Positions 22,286-30,633 of a stretch of 64,000 nt of DNA are shown here, in pieces; within the stretch, counting starts at the first letter, position 1; each line of letters starts with the position of its first letter. The stretch comes from an uncultured Candidatus Saccharibacteria bacterium (GTDB lineage Bacteria > Patescibacteriota > Saccharimonadia > Saccharimonadales > Saccharimonadaceae). Location: the NCBI GenBank assembly GCA_938017675.1, contig CALIJB010000026.1, positions 1 through 64,000 of the forward strand. Reading direction: 5' to 3'. The notes under the pieces are model-generated. The model made no database searches and was not told where the DNA came from. It saw only the letters and a list, made by a program, of their open reading frames with translations. Both the position numbers and the translations under genes were made by a program.

Positions 22286-24487
22286 TTAATTAAGCGTTGT
22301 CACCCGCTGGTTGTGACGGACGCGTGCTTCTAGCGCCGGATATTTCGACAGACTTTCACCGCTATCGATGAAGCGTATAGCGGCTTTCTGGGCGCGGGCA
22401 ATCAGCTGCGTGTCGGCTAGCGTAGCAATTTGCAGATTAAGCGTGCCGTGCTGCATGCGTCCGTAAATCTCGCCGGGGCCGCGCAAGCTCATATCGACCT
22501 CTGCTAGATGAAAGCCGTCGTTGGATTGTTCAATCTCGCGCAGGCGCTGGCTAGGCTTATTGTTTGTGCTCATCATCAAATAGCAGAAGCTTTGGTGCTG
22601 GCCGCGGCCGACCCGCCCGCGCAGCTGGTGCAATTGCGCTAAGCCAAATTGGTCGGCATCCTCAATCATCATAATCGTAGCGTTTGGTACGTCGACGCCA
22701 ACCTCGACGACGGTAGTGCTAACCAAGATATCATATCGTTGATCTTTGAAAGCTTGCATGATTTGATCTTTTTCGCTAGCAGCCATCTTGCCGTGCAGCA
22801 TAGCGATGCGGCGATGGCCAAAAATACTATTTTTGAGTCGCTTGTATTCAGCTTCGACGCTTTTGCGATCGCTAGAATCGCTGTCGGTAATTAAGCTGCA
22901 AACTACGTAAACTTGGCAGCCCTGGGCAATTTGCTGGTCGATAGCAGTGTAAGCGGCCTCGCGCGAAGGCGGCGAAATAATTTTAGTAAGAATCGGCCGC
23001 CGGCCGCGCGGCTGCTCGTCGAGGACGCTGACGTCTAGTTCGTTGTAAACAGTTAGCGCCAGACTGCGCGGGATCGGCGTGGCCGTCATCGCCAAGAGGT
23101 GCGGCATGGCAGCTACTGATATTTTTTTCGTGTCTAGCAGGGCGCTTGATACACTTTCCTCACCTCCGTGTCTCGCTCGCGAGCCTGGGGCTGCGCGCCC
23201 GGTCTCTCGAGACGAGCCAGCGGCAATCGTCATAGGTTCAGAAAGCATATCGAGCGTGCCCAACTTCACCTCCTCGTCCTTAACCTTCATCAGCAACCTC
23301 TGCCGTTGCTCGACACCGAAGCGATGCTGCTCATCGATAATCACGAAGCCCAGGCGGTGAAATCCTACTTTATCCTGAATAAGCGCGTGCGTGCCGACGA
23401 CGACATCAACCGCACCGCTTGCAATTTGCTGGTAGAGCGTTTGGCGGGATTTACCCTTGACGCTGCCAATCAGCAAACCAACCGTCACGCCGAACGGCTC
23501 GAGCAGTTTAGCCAGCGTCTCGGCATGCTGCCGCGCCAAAATCTCGGTCGGCGCCATCAACGCTGTCTGATAGCCAGCACTCGCTGCCTGCCGAGCTGCC
23601 AATCCGGCCACCACCGTCTTGCCGCTACCAACGTCGCCTTGCAGCAAGCGGTTCATCGGCCTAGCATTTTCGAAATCTTGCAAGATATCCCAGGCGGCGC
23701 GGCGCTGCGCATTAGTTAATGTAAACGGCAATTTCTTGACAAAATCCTGCACAACAGACTTTTCAAACGGAATCGCGAAGCCAGCTAGCTTCTGGTTGTC
23801 AATTTTGTTGAGCTGGCTAGCCAAAACCAGTTCGAATAGCTCTTCGAAGGCTAAGCGCTGGCGAGCCTGCTCAACTTCCCTCTCGTCGCGCGGAAAATGC
23901 ATCGCCGAAATTGCCGCCGCGCGGTCGAGCAACTTCTCACTCTTGACAATGCTTGGCGGCAGAGTCTCGGGCAAAACACTCATTAGCGGGCGCAATTGCT
24001 CGATAACTTTGCGCACCGTTTGCGATTTAAGCCCGCGCACCGTATGGTAAACTGGCAGCAGCCGATCGGCTTGTACTGGCAGCTCCTTGGCGAGCTCGGC
24101 CGTCGGGTTGGTCAGCTGGTAGCGGCCGTAGTTATATTCAAACGTGCCGCTGAAATAAAACCACTCATCGCTGCTGCCTAGCTGCTGCACTCGGTACGGC
24201 TGATTGAACCAAACCGCGTTTAGCTTGCTAGTGTCGTCGGCCAGCACCGCCGTAGTCAGGCGCAGGCCGCGGCGGACTGGCCGAGTGCTGATTTGCTGGC
24301 AGCGGGCGCGAATCGTTACCTTGCCGGGCTGCAGCTCAGCAATCGGCGTCACGTTGGTGAAGTCCTCGTGCTTGCGCGGTAAAAACAGCAAAATGTCGCT
24401 AACCGTTTCGAGCCCCGCCCGCCGCAGCTCGGCCGCCGTTTTCGGGCCGACGCCTTTGATTTGGTCGAGGCTAGTTGCGAGATTCAT
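22286..24487 (-). CDS. recG: ATP-dependent DNA helicase RecG
   Basis: Branch-migrating helicase that rescues stalled replication forks. An OB-fold wedge domain (about residues 50-150) precedes the helicase core with Walker A GDVGSGKT, DEQHRFG, MTATPIPRS, and the C-terminal QLRGRVGRG. It is 733 aa, longer than usual because about 45 residues (GSSRETGRAAPGSRARHGG and flanks) are inserted in frame between the DEQHRFG box and MTATP. The insertion is palindrome-rich DNA (about 23130-23280), resembling palindromic protein-inserting elements. The start ATG at 24487 is close to a TATTGTACTAG-like promoter. Confidence 0.92.
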   Translation of the reverse strand: MNLATSLDQIKGVGPKTAAELRRAGLETVSDILLFLPRKHEDFTNVTPIAELQPGKVTIRARCQQISTRPVRRGLRLTTAVLADDTSKLNAVWFNQPYRVQQLGSSDEWFYFSGTFEYNYGRYQLTNPTAELAKELPVQADRLLPVYHTVRGLKSQTVRKVIEQLRPLMSVLPETLPPSIVKSEKLLDRAAAISAMHFPRDEREVEQARQRLAFEELFELVLASQLNKIDNQKLAGFAIPFEKSVVQDFVKKLPFTLTNAQRRAAWDILQDFENARPMNRLLQGDVGSGKTVVAGLAARQAASAGYQTALMAPTEILARQHAETLAKLLEPFGVTVGLLIGSVKGKSRQTLYQQIASGAVDVVVGTHALIQDKVGFHRLGFVIIDEQHRFGVEQRQRLLMKVKDEEVKLGTLDMLSEPMTIAAGSSRETGRAAPGSRARHGGEESVSSALLDTKKISVAAMPHLLAMTATPIPRSLALTVYNELDVSVLDEQPRGRRPILTKIISPPSREAAYTAIDQQIAQGCQVYVVCSLITDSDSSDRKSVEAEYKRLKNSIFGHRRIAMLHGKMAASEKDQIMQAFKDQRYDILVSTTVVEVGVDVPNATIMMIEDADQFGLAQLHQLRGRVGRGQHQSFCYLMMSTNNKPSQRLREIEQSNDGFHLAEVDMSLRGPGEIYGRMQHGTLNLQIATLADTQLIARAQKAAIRFIDSGESLSKYPALEARVRHNQRVTTLN
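23155..23240 (-). repeat. Palindrome-rich in-frame insertion within recG
   Basis: This DNA contains close palindromes (TCTCGAGA, GCTCGCGAGC, GGGCGCGC-type runs) and encodes SSRETGRAAPGSRARHGGEE, a sequence type seen in palindromic elements that spread through coding regions, such as the Rickettsia palindromic elements. RecG proteins normally have only a short linker here. Confidence 0.55.
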
Positions 24488-24528
24488 AAGTTTATTGTAC
24501 TAGTTTTCAGGAAAATTGCGAAAAAGTA

Positions 24529-24640
24529 TTGACAATTTCACCACTCTATGCTATATTAATACTAGCTTTTCGCTCAAGGTTAATCAAAAGGGCGGAAAGT
24601 CGCCCTTTGCCTTGAGCGTGGTTTCATAGGAGGAACCATG
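24529..24640 (+). promoter_or_regulatory. Promoter and type-2 leader of cassette D
   Basis: TTGACA (24529-24534), 17 bp, TATATT (24552-24557), first base A24564 of AGCTTTTCGC. The leader folds as outer CGCTCAAGG/CCTTGAGCG (24571-24579 with 24610-24618) and inner AAAGGGCG/CGCCCTTT (24587-24594 with 24601-24608), or alternatively CTTTTCGCTC with GGGCGGAAAG. The Shine-Dalgarno is in the loop of GGTTTC/GGAACC (24620-24637), which ends at the ATG. Confidence 0.8.
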
Positions 24641-24907
24641 AGCGTTACCTTTGCTATTGTCTCCGCTCTCATCATCACGCTCCTCGTTTGCGCGGCAGTG
24701 TCCGCGCTGATGCTGCCGTCAGAAAAGACCCACCGGGTCTGGGCGGCTAGGGTTGCCCAGATCCGGGCGGCTCGAGCCGCCCGGATCTCGACCCGATCTC
24801 AGGCCCGGGCCAACCGGGCTCAGGTCCGGGCCGCTCGGGCCAGGGCCCGGGCTCAGGTTCGGGCCTCCCGGGCCCGGGCGGCCTGGAGGGAGGTTAATAA
24901 GGGCTAA
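24638..24907 (+). CDS. Cassette D membrane peptide with arginine/alanine-rich tail (89 aa)
   Basis: The N-terminal transmembrane helix (about residues 4-26) is followed by a tail of about 60 residues built from imperfect repeats of A, R and Q (patterns such as RARARAQVRASRARA) with almost no other residues. The tail would be a long, highly basic helix, likely cytoplasmic, able to bind nucleic acid, ribosome or the inner membrane face. The DNA is extremely GC-rich and repetitive, giving false ORFs on the other strand. AGGAGG is 4 nt before the ATG. No family recognised. Its leader and terminator match cassettes G and J. Confidence 0.65.
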   Translation: MSVTFAIVSALIITLLVCAAVSALMLPSEKTHRVWAARVAQIRAARAARISTRSQARANRAQVRAARARARAQVRASRARAAWREVNKG

Positions 24908-24908
24908 C

Positions 24909-25038
24909 GCCCGCCGAAAATAGCTCGCCGAATTGGAATTCAACATTGGTTGAGACACTTAACCGTATTAAGTGTCTCCCGGGTTGATATACAAAACCCA
25001 ATTCCGGTTTGAGCCAATTTCGGCGGGCTATTTTCTTT
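24909..25038 (+). terminator. Cassette D terminator with competing helices
   Basis: GAAAATAGCTCGCCGAA (24916-24932) pairs with 25019-25035 over 17 positions and is followed by CTTT. An alternative helix GCCCGCCGAAA (24909-24919) competes for the same 3' strand. An inner hairpin ACACTTA/TTAAGTGT sits at the tip. The GGCGGGCTATTTTC end is shared with cassettes G and J. Confidence 0.8.
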
Positions 25039-25109
25039 GGTGAGATTTTTTGTTAAGTTATTTTTTACTTTGAAATTTTATAGATTTTACGGGAAATTGC
25101 GAAAAATTG

Positions 25110-25310
25110 TTGACATTCCTGTTCCAGTATGATATATTTATATCAGCTTTTGTTGACAAGTCGAGCAAATCCTTGTCCAAAAGAGTTTTTTGATAAGCGA
25201 GGCCCACCGGGCGAGATGCGTGTTCGAGATTCAATCGCGAGCAAGCATCTCGCACGGTGGCACAGATGACCACCCACGTTGCGAGAAAGATCGTTCTAGG
25301 AGGAACGATG
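25110..25310 (+). promoter_or_regulatory. Promoter and type-1 leader of cassette E
   Basis: TTGACA (25110-25115), 17 bp, TATATT (25133-25138), first base A25145. The 5' hairpin is CTTTTG-tt-GACAAG, loop TCGAGCAAATC, CTTGTC-CAAAAG (25147-25183). GATAAGCGAGGC (25192-25203) is the exact complement of 25638-25649 beyond the gene. A long stem follows, CCACCG/CGGTGG with GCGAGATGC/GCATCTCGC (25204-25260). The Shine-Dalgarno hairpin ATCGTTC/GAACGAT (25290-25309) takes in the first two bases of the ATG. Confidence 0.82.
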
Positions 25311-25577
25311 CAACGAATGAATAGGGAAGATGTCATGGATCTTCTCAGGCGGGGTGTCCGCCTTGCGGCGGACAACCCGGGTAGAACCGTAATTGTCGAG
25401 TTCACTAAGCTCAGCATTTTTGTTGAGCTTGAGCTTGACGAGCGAGACCGGAGGGATCCGGTCTTCCTTGACACCATGGCTGAGCTTGCGTTCGATGACC
25501 TCGAGCGTAAGCTCGAGGGGCGCATGCCTCGTTTCGTCAACATCTACACTTACAGCGGGTTGATTCTCCGAGACTGA
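25308..25577 (+). CDS. Cassette E small soluble protein, unknown function (89 aa)
   Basis: Starts MQRMNREDVMDLLRRG. An N-terminal amphipathic helix is followed by beta-strand-like VIVEFTKLSIFVELEL, a charged helix (residues 45-72) and a short strand at the end. No membrane segment, and no family recognised. An in-frame ATG at 25257 lies inside the leader stem and is rejected; ATG 25308 has AGGAGG at the same short distance as cassettes D, G and J. GAG- and CTT/CTC-rich codons differ from the flanking genes. The stop codon lies in the loop of a 9-bp hairpin (ACAGCGGGT 25552-25560 with ACCCGCTGT 25577-25585). Confidence 0.65.
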   Translation: MQRMNREDVMDLLRRGVRLAADNPGRTVIVEFTKLSIFVELELDERDRRDPVFLDTMAELAFDDLERKLEGRMPRFVNIYTYSGLILRD

Positions 25578-25594
25578 CCCGCTGTAGTCGGTGT

Positions 25595-25649
25595 CCCGGC
25601 GCGAGATTTTCCCCAATTTCTCGCGCCGGGGCGGCCCGCCTCGCTTATC
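25595..25649 (+). terminator. Cassette E 3' hairpin and 5'-leader-complementary segment
   Basis: A perfect 12-bp stem CCCGGCGCGAGA/TCTCGCGCCGGG (25595-25630) is followed by GCCTCGCTTATC (25638-25649), the complement of leader segment 25192-25203. Only a weak pyrimidine run follows, so the true transcript end may be the next terminator at 25674. Confidence 0.65.
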
Positions 25650-25673
25650 TCTTTCCCTTGATTGATTTTATTA

Positions 25674-25704
25674 AAAACACCCGGTTAGCTAGCCGGGTGT
25701 TTTG
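25674..25704. terminator. Bidirectional terminator between cassette E and the HAD phosphatase
   Basis: Stem AAACACCCGG/CCGGGTGTTT with A and T runs on either side; serves the minus-strand HAD gene and read-through from cassette E. Confidence 0.85.
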
Positions 25705-25728
25705 TTGGCTCGAATTTCGCTCGAAAAT

Positions 25729-26487
25729 CTACTCGGTTACGGCGATGATACCCTCTAGCGCGTAGGCGGTGTCCTGCCAGCGCTCCACTGCGATGCAGTC
25801 GATACCGAGATTTTTGACTGGGAAGTCGTTGCCGCCTTCTTCTATTTTGTCGCCAAAGAACAAAATTTCCTCTTTGCTCACACCAGTGGCTTCCATCAAC
25901 TTTTTCATGCCGTAGGCTTTATCGACGCCGATTTTGGTGATGTCGACGCTGGTGGTGCCGCCCAGGCGCACTTCGAACTCCGGCAATTTTGCAGCAACGT
26001 CGTCGCGCATTTGCTTGCGGACGGCTTTGTTGGCTTCCGCCCAAGCGTATTTTTTCTCGGGCGAGGCTTGCTGGCCCAGCGCCGAATAAGTCACCTGGCT
26101 CAAACGGTCTTCGATAATCTCGCCGTCGGGATTTGCTTCCCACAAATCAAATTTGCGCGCCGATTCTTCCAAGACTTGGGTGATTTTTTGCTTTTGTTCG
26201 TCGGTGAAATCTTCTTTATAGTGCGTTTGCCACTCGCCAGCATTAATGTCAAAAGTATAATAACGCGTGCCGCATGTCGGCATCATGTGGAAGCGCGCCA
26301 GCAATTCTGGCGAAACGTCCATCTGATCAATGACCTGCTTTTGGAATTGCTCAAATTTGCCACCAGAAATGACGCAAACTTGATAATTTTCCAGCAATTT
26401 AGCGAGCAAATCCGCCATGCGCGGCGAAATCGCCGATTTACTAACCGCCAGCGTGTCGTCCAAGTCAAAACCGATAATTTTCTTCAT
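25729..26487 (-). CDS. HAD-IIB phosphatase/phosphomannomutase-like protein
   Basis: Haloacid-dehalogenase superfamily: motif I FDLDDTLAVS with the nucleophilic D and acid/base D, motif II VISGG, and motif IV FFGDKIEEGGNDFPV. The last, together with SVDITKIGVDKAYGMKKL, resembles eukaryotic-type phosphomannomutase and related HAD-IIB enzymes. 252 aa is the right size. A substrate such as a hexose phosphate is likely; mutase versus phosphatase cannot be settled. It is 18 bp downstream of tyrS, probably in one operon. Confidence 0.8.
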   Translation of the reverse strand: MKKIIGFDLDDTLAVSKSAISPRMADLLAKLLENYQVCVISGGKFEQFQKQVIDQMDVSPELLARFHMMPTCGTRYYTFDINAGEWQTHYKEDFTDEQKQKITQVLEESARKFDLWEANPDGEIIEDRLSQVTYSALGQQASPEKKYAWAEANKAVRKQMRDDVAAKLPEFEVRLGGTTSVDITKIGVDKAYGMKKLMEATGVSKEEILFFGDKIEEGGNDFPVKNLGIDCIAVERWQDTAYALEGIIAVTE

Positions 26488-26505
26488 GATTTCCTCCTAT
26501 TCCAA

Positions 26506-27717
26506 TTATTTCACCAGCAAGAAGTCATTCTTGCCCTTTTTGATTAAGCTAGTTTCGGTTAGCGGTATATCGCTGGCAATCTTCGCACCGTTGACGCTGA
26601 TCGCGTTATTGTGGATCAGCCGGCGCGCTTCGCCGTTGCTAGCGCATAAGCCAGCAGCGACCAGCGCTGCCACAACCGTCGTCTCGAGGTCAACCGTCGG
26701 GATTTCGTTAGCTAAAGCGTTCAAATCGTCGCTGTTAAGCGTCGCAATATCGCCGCCGCCAAACAACGCAGCCGTTACCCGCTCGACGCTTTCGCGGCGC
26801 TGGCGGCCGTGCACCAAGTCAGTAACTTCGCGCGCTAAGGTTTTTTGCAAGGCGCGCTCGCCTGGATTGGCCCGGTGATTGTCGATCAGCGCTTCGACGG
26901 TTTCGCGGTCGAGCAGCGTGTAGATTTTGATGAGATCCTCGCTGGTTTCGTCGTCGCAGTTGAGCCAGAATTGATAGAACTTGTACGGACTGGTCATCTC
27001 GGGGTCGAGCCAGATAGCGCCGCCCTCGGATTTGCCGAATTTAACGCCAGTTTGCTTGTTGATAACTAGCGGCGCGGTCAAAACGTGCGCTTCGCTGCTC
27101 TCGAGTTTGCGAATTAGCGACACGCCGATGACGCTATTACCCCACTGGTCGGCGCCAGCTAGCTGCAAAGTGGCATCCTTTTCGCGGTACAAGTGTAAAA
27201 AGTCATACCCTTGAATCAGCCCGTAGCTAAATTCGCCGTAGCTGATGCCAGCGCCGCCCTCGCCGATACGCTGCTGCACGAATTCGCGGTCGAGCAGCTG
27301 CGTCATGCTGATATGTTTGCCGATTTTGTGCAAGAAATCAATGTAATTAATCTGCGAGAACCAGTCGGCATTATCAACAATCTCAAAATCCTGACCGCGG
27401 AAAACTTGGCGGAATTGCGCCGCAATACATTCAACATTGCGCGCCACTGTTTCGGCATTGCGCAGGTCGCGCTCTTGCTTTTTGCCATCAGGGTCGCCAA
27501 TCATACCGGTGGCGCCGCCAACTAGCAGCAGCGGTTTGTAGCCGTGGTCGATAAAATGCCGGCACAACATCATCGCTGCCAAGTTGCCAATAGTCATACT
27601 CGGCGCGCTAGGGTCAACGCCAAAATAGAACGTTCGCGGCTCGTTTATATCTTTGACATCAGCGAACGTCGTCTGATTGATGAGTCCGCGCCACGTTAGT
27701 TCTTCTGCTAGCGTCAT
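26506..27717 (-). CDS. tyrS: Tyrosyl-tRNA synthetase
   Basis: Class I synthetase charging tRNA-Tyr. Core: tyrosine-binding FYFGVDPSAPSMTIGNLAA (HIGH-like PSMTIGN), ADQWGN, and the KMSKS equivalent KFGKSEGG. The C-terminal S4 RNA-binding domain has LCASNGEARRLIHNNAISVNG. ATG 27717 is preceded by AAAGAAAGG; a 45-codon in-frame extension upstream is not supported. 403 aa, normal length. Confidence 0.96.
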   Translation of the reverse strand: MTLAEELTWRGLINQTTFADVKDINEPRTFYFGVDPSAPSMTIGNLAAMMLCRHFIDHGYKPLLLVGGATGMIGDPDGKKQERDLRNAETVARNVECIAAQFRQVFRGQDFEIVDNADWFSQINYIDFLHKIGKHISMTQLLDREFVQQRIGEGGAGISYGEFSYGLIQGYDFLHLYREKDATLQLAGADQWGNSVIGVSLIRKLESSEAHVLTAPLVINKQTGVKFGKSEGGAIWLDPEMTSPYKFYQFWLNCDDETSEDLIKIYTLLDRETVEALIDNHRANPGERALQKTLAREVTDLVHGRQRRESVERVTAALFGGGDIATLNSDDLNALANEIPTVDLETTVVAALVAAGLCASNGEARRLIHNNAISVNGAKIASDIPLTETSLIKKGKNDFLLVK

Positions 27718-27826
27718 CTGAAACCTTTCTTTATTTAATAGTGAGATAGTAACATATTTGCAAATTATCAGCAAAAGCACTAGCCGTCGTGATGCGAACA
27801 GTGCTATAATGGTGGAAATATTGCTT

Positions 27827-30541
27827 ATGGGAAGAGTGAAAGTGGGAAACAAGAAACGAAAAGTAGCTGGCGGCGTCAGCGCTTATGCTAATTTAGCCAA
27901 TAAACGCCGAGTCAAGAAAGACGCGCGAGCGCGCAAAAAAGCCGAATATCTGGCAACTTTGCCGAAGCATCCAGTCAAGCGGCTGCTCTACCGGCTGCAT
28001 CCGAAACGCCTGGCCAAATACTGGTTTAGCCGCGATGGCGCGATAATGGCGCTGAAAGTTGTCGGCATTGCTTTGCTGCTGATGGTTATTGGCGTGGCTT
28101 CGCTGTTTGCTTATTTCCGCAAAGATCTCGACAAAATCAACCCCGACACATTGGCGCAGCGCGTCAAAACGACGGTTACCAAATACTACGACCGCAATGA
28201 CAAGCTGCTGTGGGAGGATAAAGGTACCGGCGACTACACGCTAGTGGTCGACGCCAAAACCATCGCGCCATGCATGGGTAAGGCTACTATAGCTATCGAG
28301 GATAAAGATTTTTATAAGCACAGCGGCATCAGCGCTAGCGGTATTGCTCGCGCCTTTATCAGCAACTCGCAGGGCAACGCCGTGCAGGGCGGCTCGACGC
28401 TAACGCAGCAGCTAGTCAAGAAAGTGTTCTTTACTAAGGACGAAGCTATGCAGCGGGGCTTGTCGGGTATTCCGCGCAAAATCAAAGAGATGATTCTAGC
28501 CATCGAGGTCGAGCGAATGTACAGCAAAGACCAAATCCTCGGCTTGTACCTCAACGAATCGCCGTACGGCGGCCGGCGCAACGGTGTCGAATCGGCCGCG
28601 CAAACTTATTTCGGCAAATCATCCAAAGATTTAACCTTGTCAGAATGCTCGCTGCTAGCCGCTATCCCGAACAACCCGTCGCTTTACAACCCGTACAATA
28701 CCTATGGTCGCAAAGCGCTTGTCGAACGCCAGCACAAAGTACTCGACGACATGGTGTCGATGAATTACATATCCAAACAAGAGGCAGCGGCAGCCAAGAA
28801 AGTCGACATTATGGATACCATCAAACCGCTGGCCGACCAATACGCCAACGTCAAGGCGCCACACTTCGTCCAAATGGTCAAGAAACAGCTAGAGGAAGAG
28901 CTTGGCAAGACTATCGTCGGCGAAGGCGGTTTATCAGTCAAGACAACACTCGACCTCGACGCGCAAACAACCCTAGAAACCAATATAGCCAAATTATTTA
29001 ACGGCGAGATTACCGATGGCAACTGTGGTTATCGTAACTGTTCGCAATTTGCCGGCTTCTCAAACGGCGCAGCAGCCATCGAAGATACCAAGACTGGCCA
29101 GCTTATCGCCCTAGTCGGCAGCCGCGACTTTAATTACGCTGGCTTCGGGCAGGATAATGCAGCCACCGCTTTCATCCAACCGGGTTCGTCGATCAAGCCG
29201 CTTGTTTACGCCCGCTTATTTAGCAACCAAGGCGGCAATAACGCCAATTACGGCAGCGGCTCGATTCTAGCCGATTCCAAGACAACTTTCCCGGGCAATT
29301 ATAGTCCGAACAACGCCGACAACAAATTCCAAGGCAATATTACCCTGCGCCAAGCATTGGCCCGTTCTCGCAATATTCCAGCCATCAAAGCTATGGCCAT
29401 CAACGAGAAGAACAACAGCGGCAGCACCTGGTCGCTGATCCGCTCCGCCGGCGATTTGCAGTACTGCACGCAAGGCGCCGACGCGCAAGCTGGCCTATCG
29501 AGCGCTATCGGCGGCTGCGGCACACGCTTGGTTGACCACGTTAACGCTTTCGCAACACTGGGGCGAATGGGCACTTATAAACCGCAGACGACTATCCTGA
29601 AGGTTGCCAACAGCAACGGCCAAACGCTCAAACAGTACAAAGAATCTAGCAAGCAAGTCATTGACCAGCAAGCAGCTTACATCGTTAGCGACATCCTTGG
29701 CGACGGCAAGGCGCGCGCTGGATTGGCGGGTCGCGACTACCTAGTCAACCTCGGTCGCGCCGGCGTCAAGGCAGCTGTCAAGACTGGTACCAGCAACAGC
29801 GAAATTAATGGCAAGGTTAGCGCTAAAGATATCTGGGCTGCCGGCTACACGCCGAACCTATCGATGGCGGTGTGGCTAGGCAATTCTGACACCTCGCCGC
29901 TGCGCAATGGCAACTCGCTGATTCCAGCTATGTTCTTCGACCGTACGATGGCCGATATCTCCAAGATGTATGCCGACCAAGGTAAACTAAAATTAAGCGA
30001 CTGGTATACTGCGCCGAGTGGCATCCAGACAATCAAGGGCGAGATTTATCCGTCATATTACAACAAGGCCAGCGCTGCTACTAATGCCAAGATGACTTTC
30101 GACCGCGTCTCGAAAAAGAAAGCTACGTCCTGTACACCCGAAGCTGCCAAGATTGAAATCGATGTCATGAAAATGGCTGATCCAATCACTAGAAAAGAGA
30201 TAGTCACGCCTAACGACTCTAGCTACGACGCCGAGAAAGACGACGATGCACACAAGTGCGACGATCCGAAGCCAAACGTTACGCTAACAGTGACTAGCGG
30301 CGGCGTATCCATCGTCTATACTAGCGGCCGTTACAAACTGCAAAACATCGAATTATTATCTGGCAGTACCGTTGTCGCCAGCAAGCAAGTCGATAGCAGC
30401 GGCATCTGGAATATTCATAAAGGTAACCTGTCAGCAGCCAGTAGCGGCACGCTAACCGCCAAAATTACCGACACTGGCTACTATACGGCGACTAGTAGCG
30501 CCAGCTACAATCCAAACAGTAGCAGCGATGACGACGATTAA
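27827..30541 (+). CDS. Class A penicillin-binding protein (bifunctional glycosyltransferase/transpeptidase)
   Basis: Builds and crosslinks peptidoglycan at the outer face of the membrane. A basic cytoplasmic N-terminus and one transmembrane helix (about residues 75-100) precede the GT51 domain with catalytic AIEDKDFYKHSG and GGSTLTQQLVKKVF. The transpeptidase domain has SxxK (GSSIKPL), SRN and KTGTSN. The C-terminal 100 residues form an Ig/FN3-like extension ending in an acidic SSSDDDD tail. The start chosen is ATG 27827, 16 nt after TATAAT; upstream in-frame codons overlap the promoter. About 904 aa. Confidence 0.92.
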   Translation: MGRVKVGNKKRKVAGGVSAYANLANKRRVKKDARARKKAEYLATLPKHPVKRLLYRLHPKRLAKYWFSRDGAIMALKVVGIALLLMVIGVASLFAYFRKDLDKINPDTLAQRVKTTVTKYYDRNDKLLWEDKGTGDYTLVVDAKTIAPCMGKATIAIEDKDFYKHSGISASGIARAFISNSQGNAVQGGSTLTQQLVKKVFFTKDEAMQRGLSGIPRKIKEMILAIEVERMYSKDQILGLYLNESPYGGRRNGVESAAQTYFGKSSKDLTLSECSLLAAIPNNPSLYNPYNTYGRKALVERQHKVLDDMVSMNYISKQEAAAAKKVDIMDTIKPLADQYANVKAPHFVQMVKKQLEEELGKTIVGEGGLSVKTTLDLDAQTTLETNIAKLFNGEITDGNCGYRNCSQFAGFSNGAAAIEDTKTGQLIALVGSRDFNYAGFGQDNAATAFIQPGSSIKPLVYARLFSNQGGNNANYGSGSILADSKTTFPGNYSPNNADNKFQGNITLRQALARSRNIPAIKAMAINEKNNSGSTWSLIRSAGDLQYCTQGADAQAGLSSAIGGCGTRLVDHVNAFATLGRMGTYKPQTTILKVANSNGQTLKQYKESSKQVIDQQAAYIVSDILGDGKARAGLAGRDYLVNLGRAGVKAAVKTGTSNSEINGKVSAKDIWAAGYTPNLSMAVWLGNSDTSPLRNGNSLIPAMFFDRTMADISKMYADQGKLKLSDWYTAPSGIQTIKGEIYPSYYNKASAATNAKMTFDRVSKKKATSCTPEAAKIEIDVMKMADPITRKEIVTPNDSSYDAEKDDDAHKCDDPKPNVTLTVTSGGVSIVYTSGRYKLQNIELLSGSTVVASKQVDSSGIWNIHKGNLSAASSGTLTAKITDTGYYTATSSASYNPNSSSDDDD

Positions 30542-30581
30542 ATTCGCTTCGTATCGCAGTAGTTTACCGCCAAAACCCAGC

Positions 30582-30613
30582 AAAATAGCACGCTCCTAGC
30601 AGCGTGCTATTTT
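30582..30613. terminator. Bidirectional terminator between PBP and PIN-TRAM genes
   Basis: Perfect 13-bp stem AAAATAGCACGCT/AGCGTGCTATTTT with a 6-nt loop between the convergent genes. Confidence 0.9.
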
Positions 30614-30633
30614 ATAATCTTGCGCTAGTAAAT

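Noticed and set aside
23168..23719. 183-aa plus-strand ORF inside recG
   Set aside because: Shadow of recG including the palindromic insertion; no promoter or recognisable domain.
24719..24958. Minus-strand ORF of G/P/S repeats opposite cassette D
   Set aside because: It is the complement of the Arg/Ala repeat, without promoter or ribosome-binding site.
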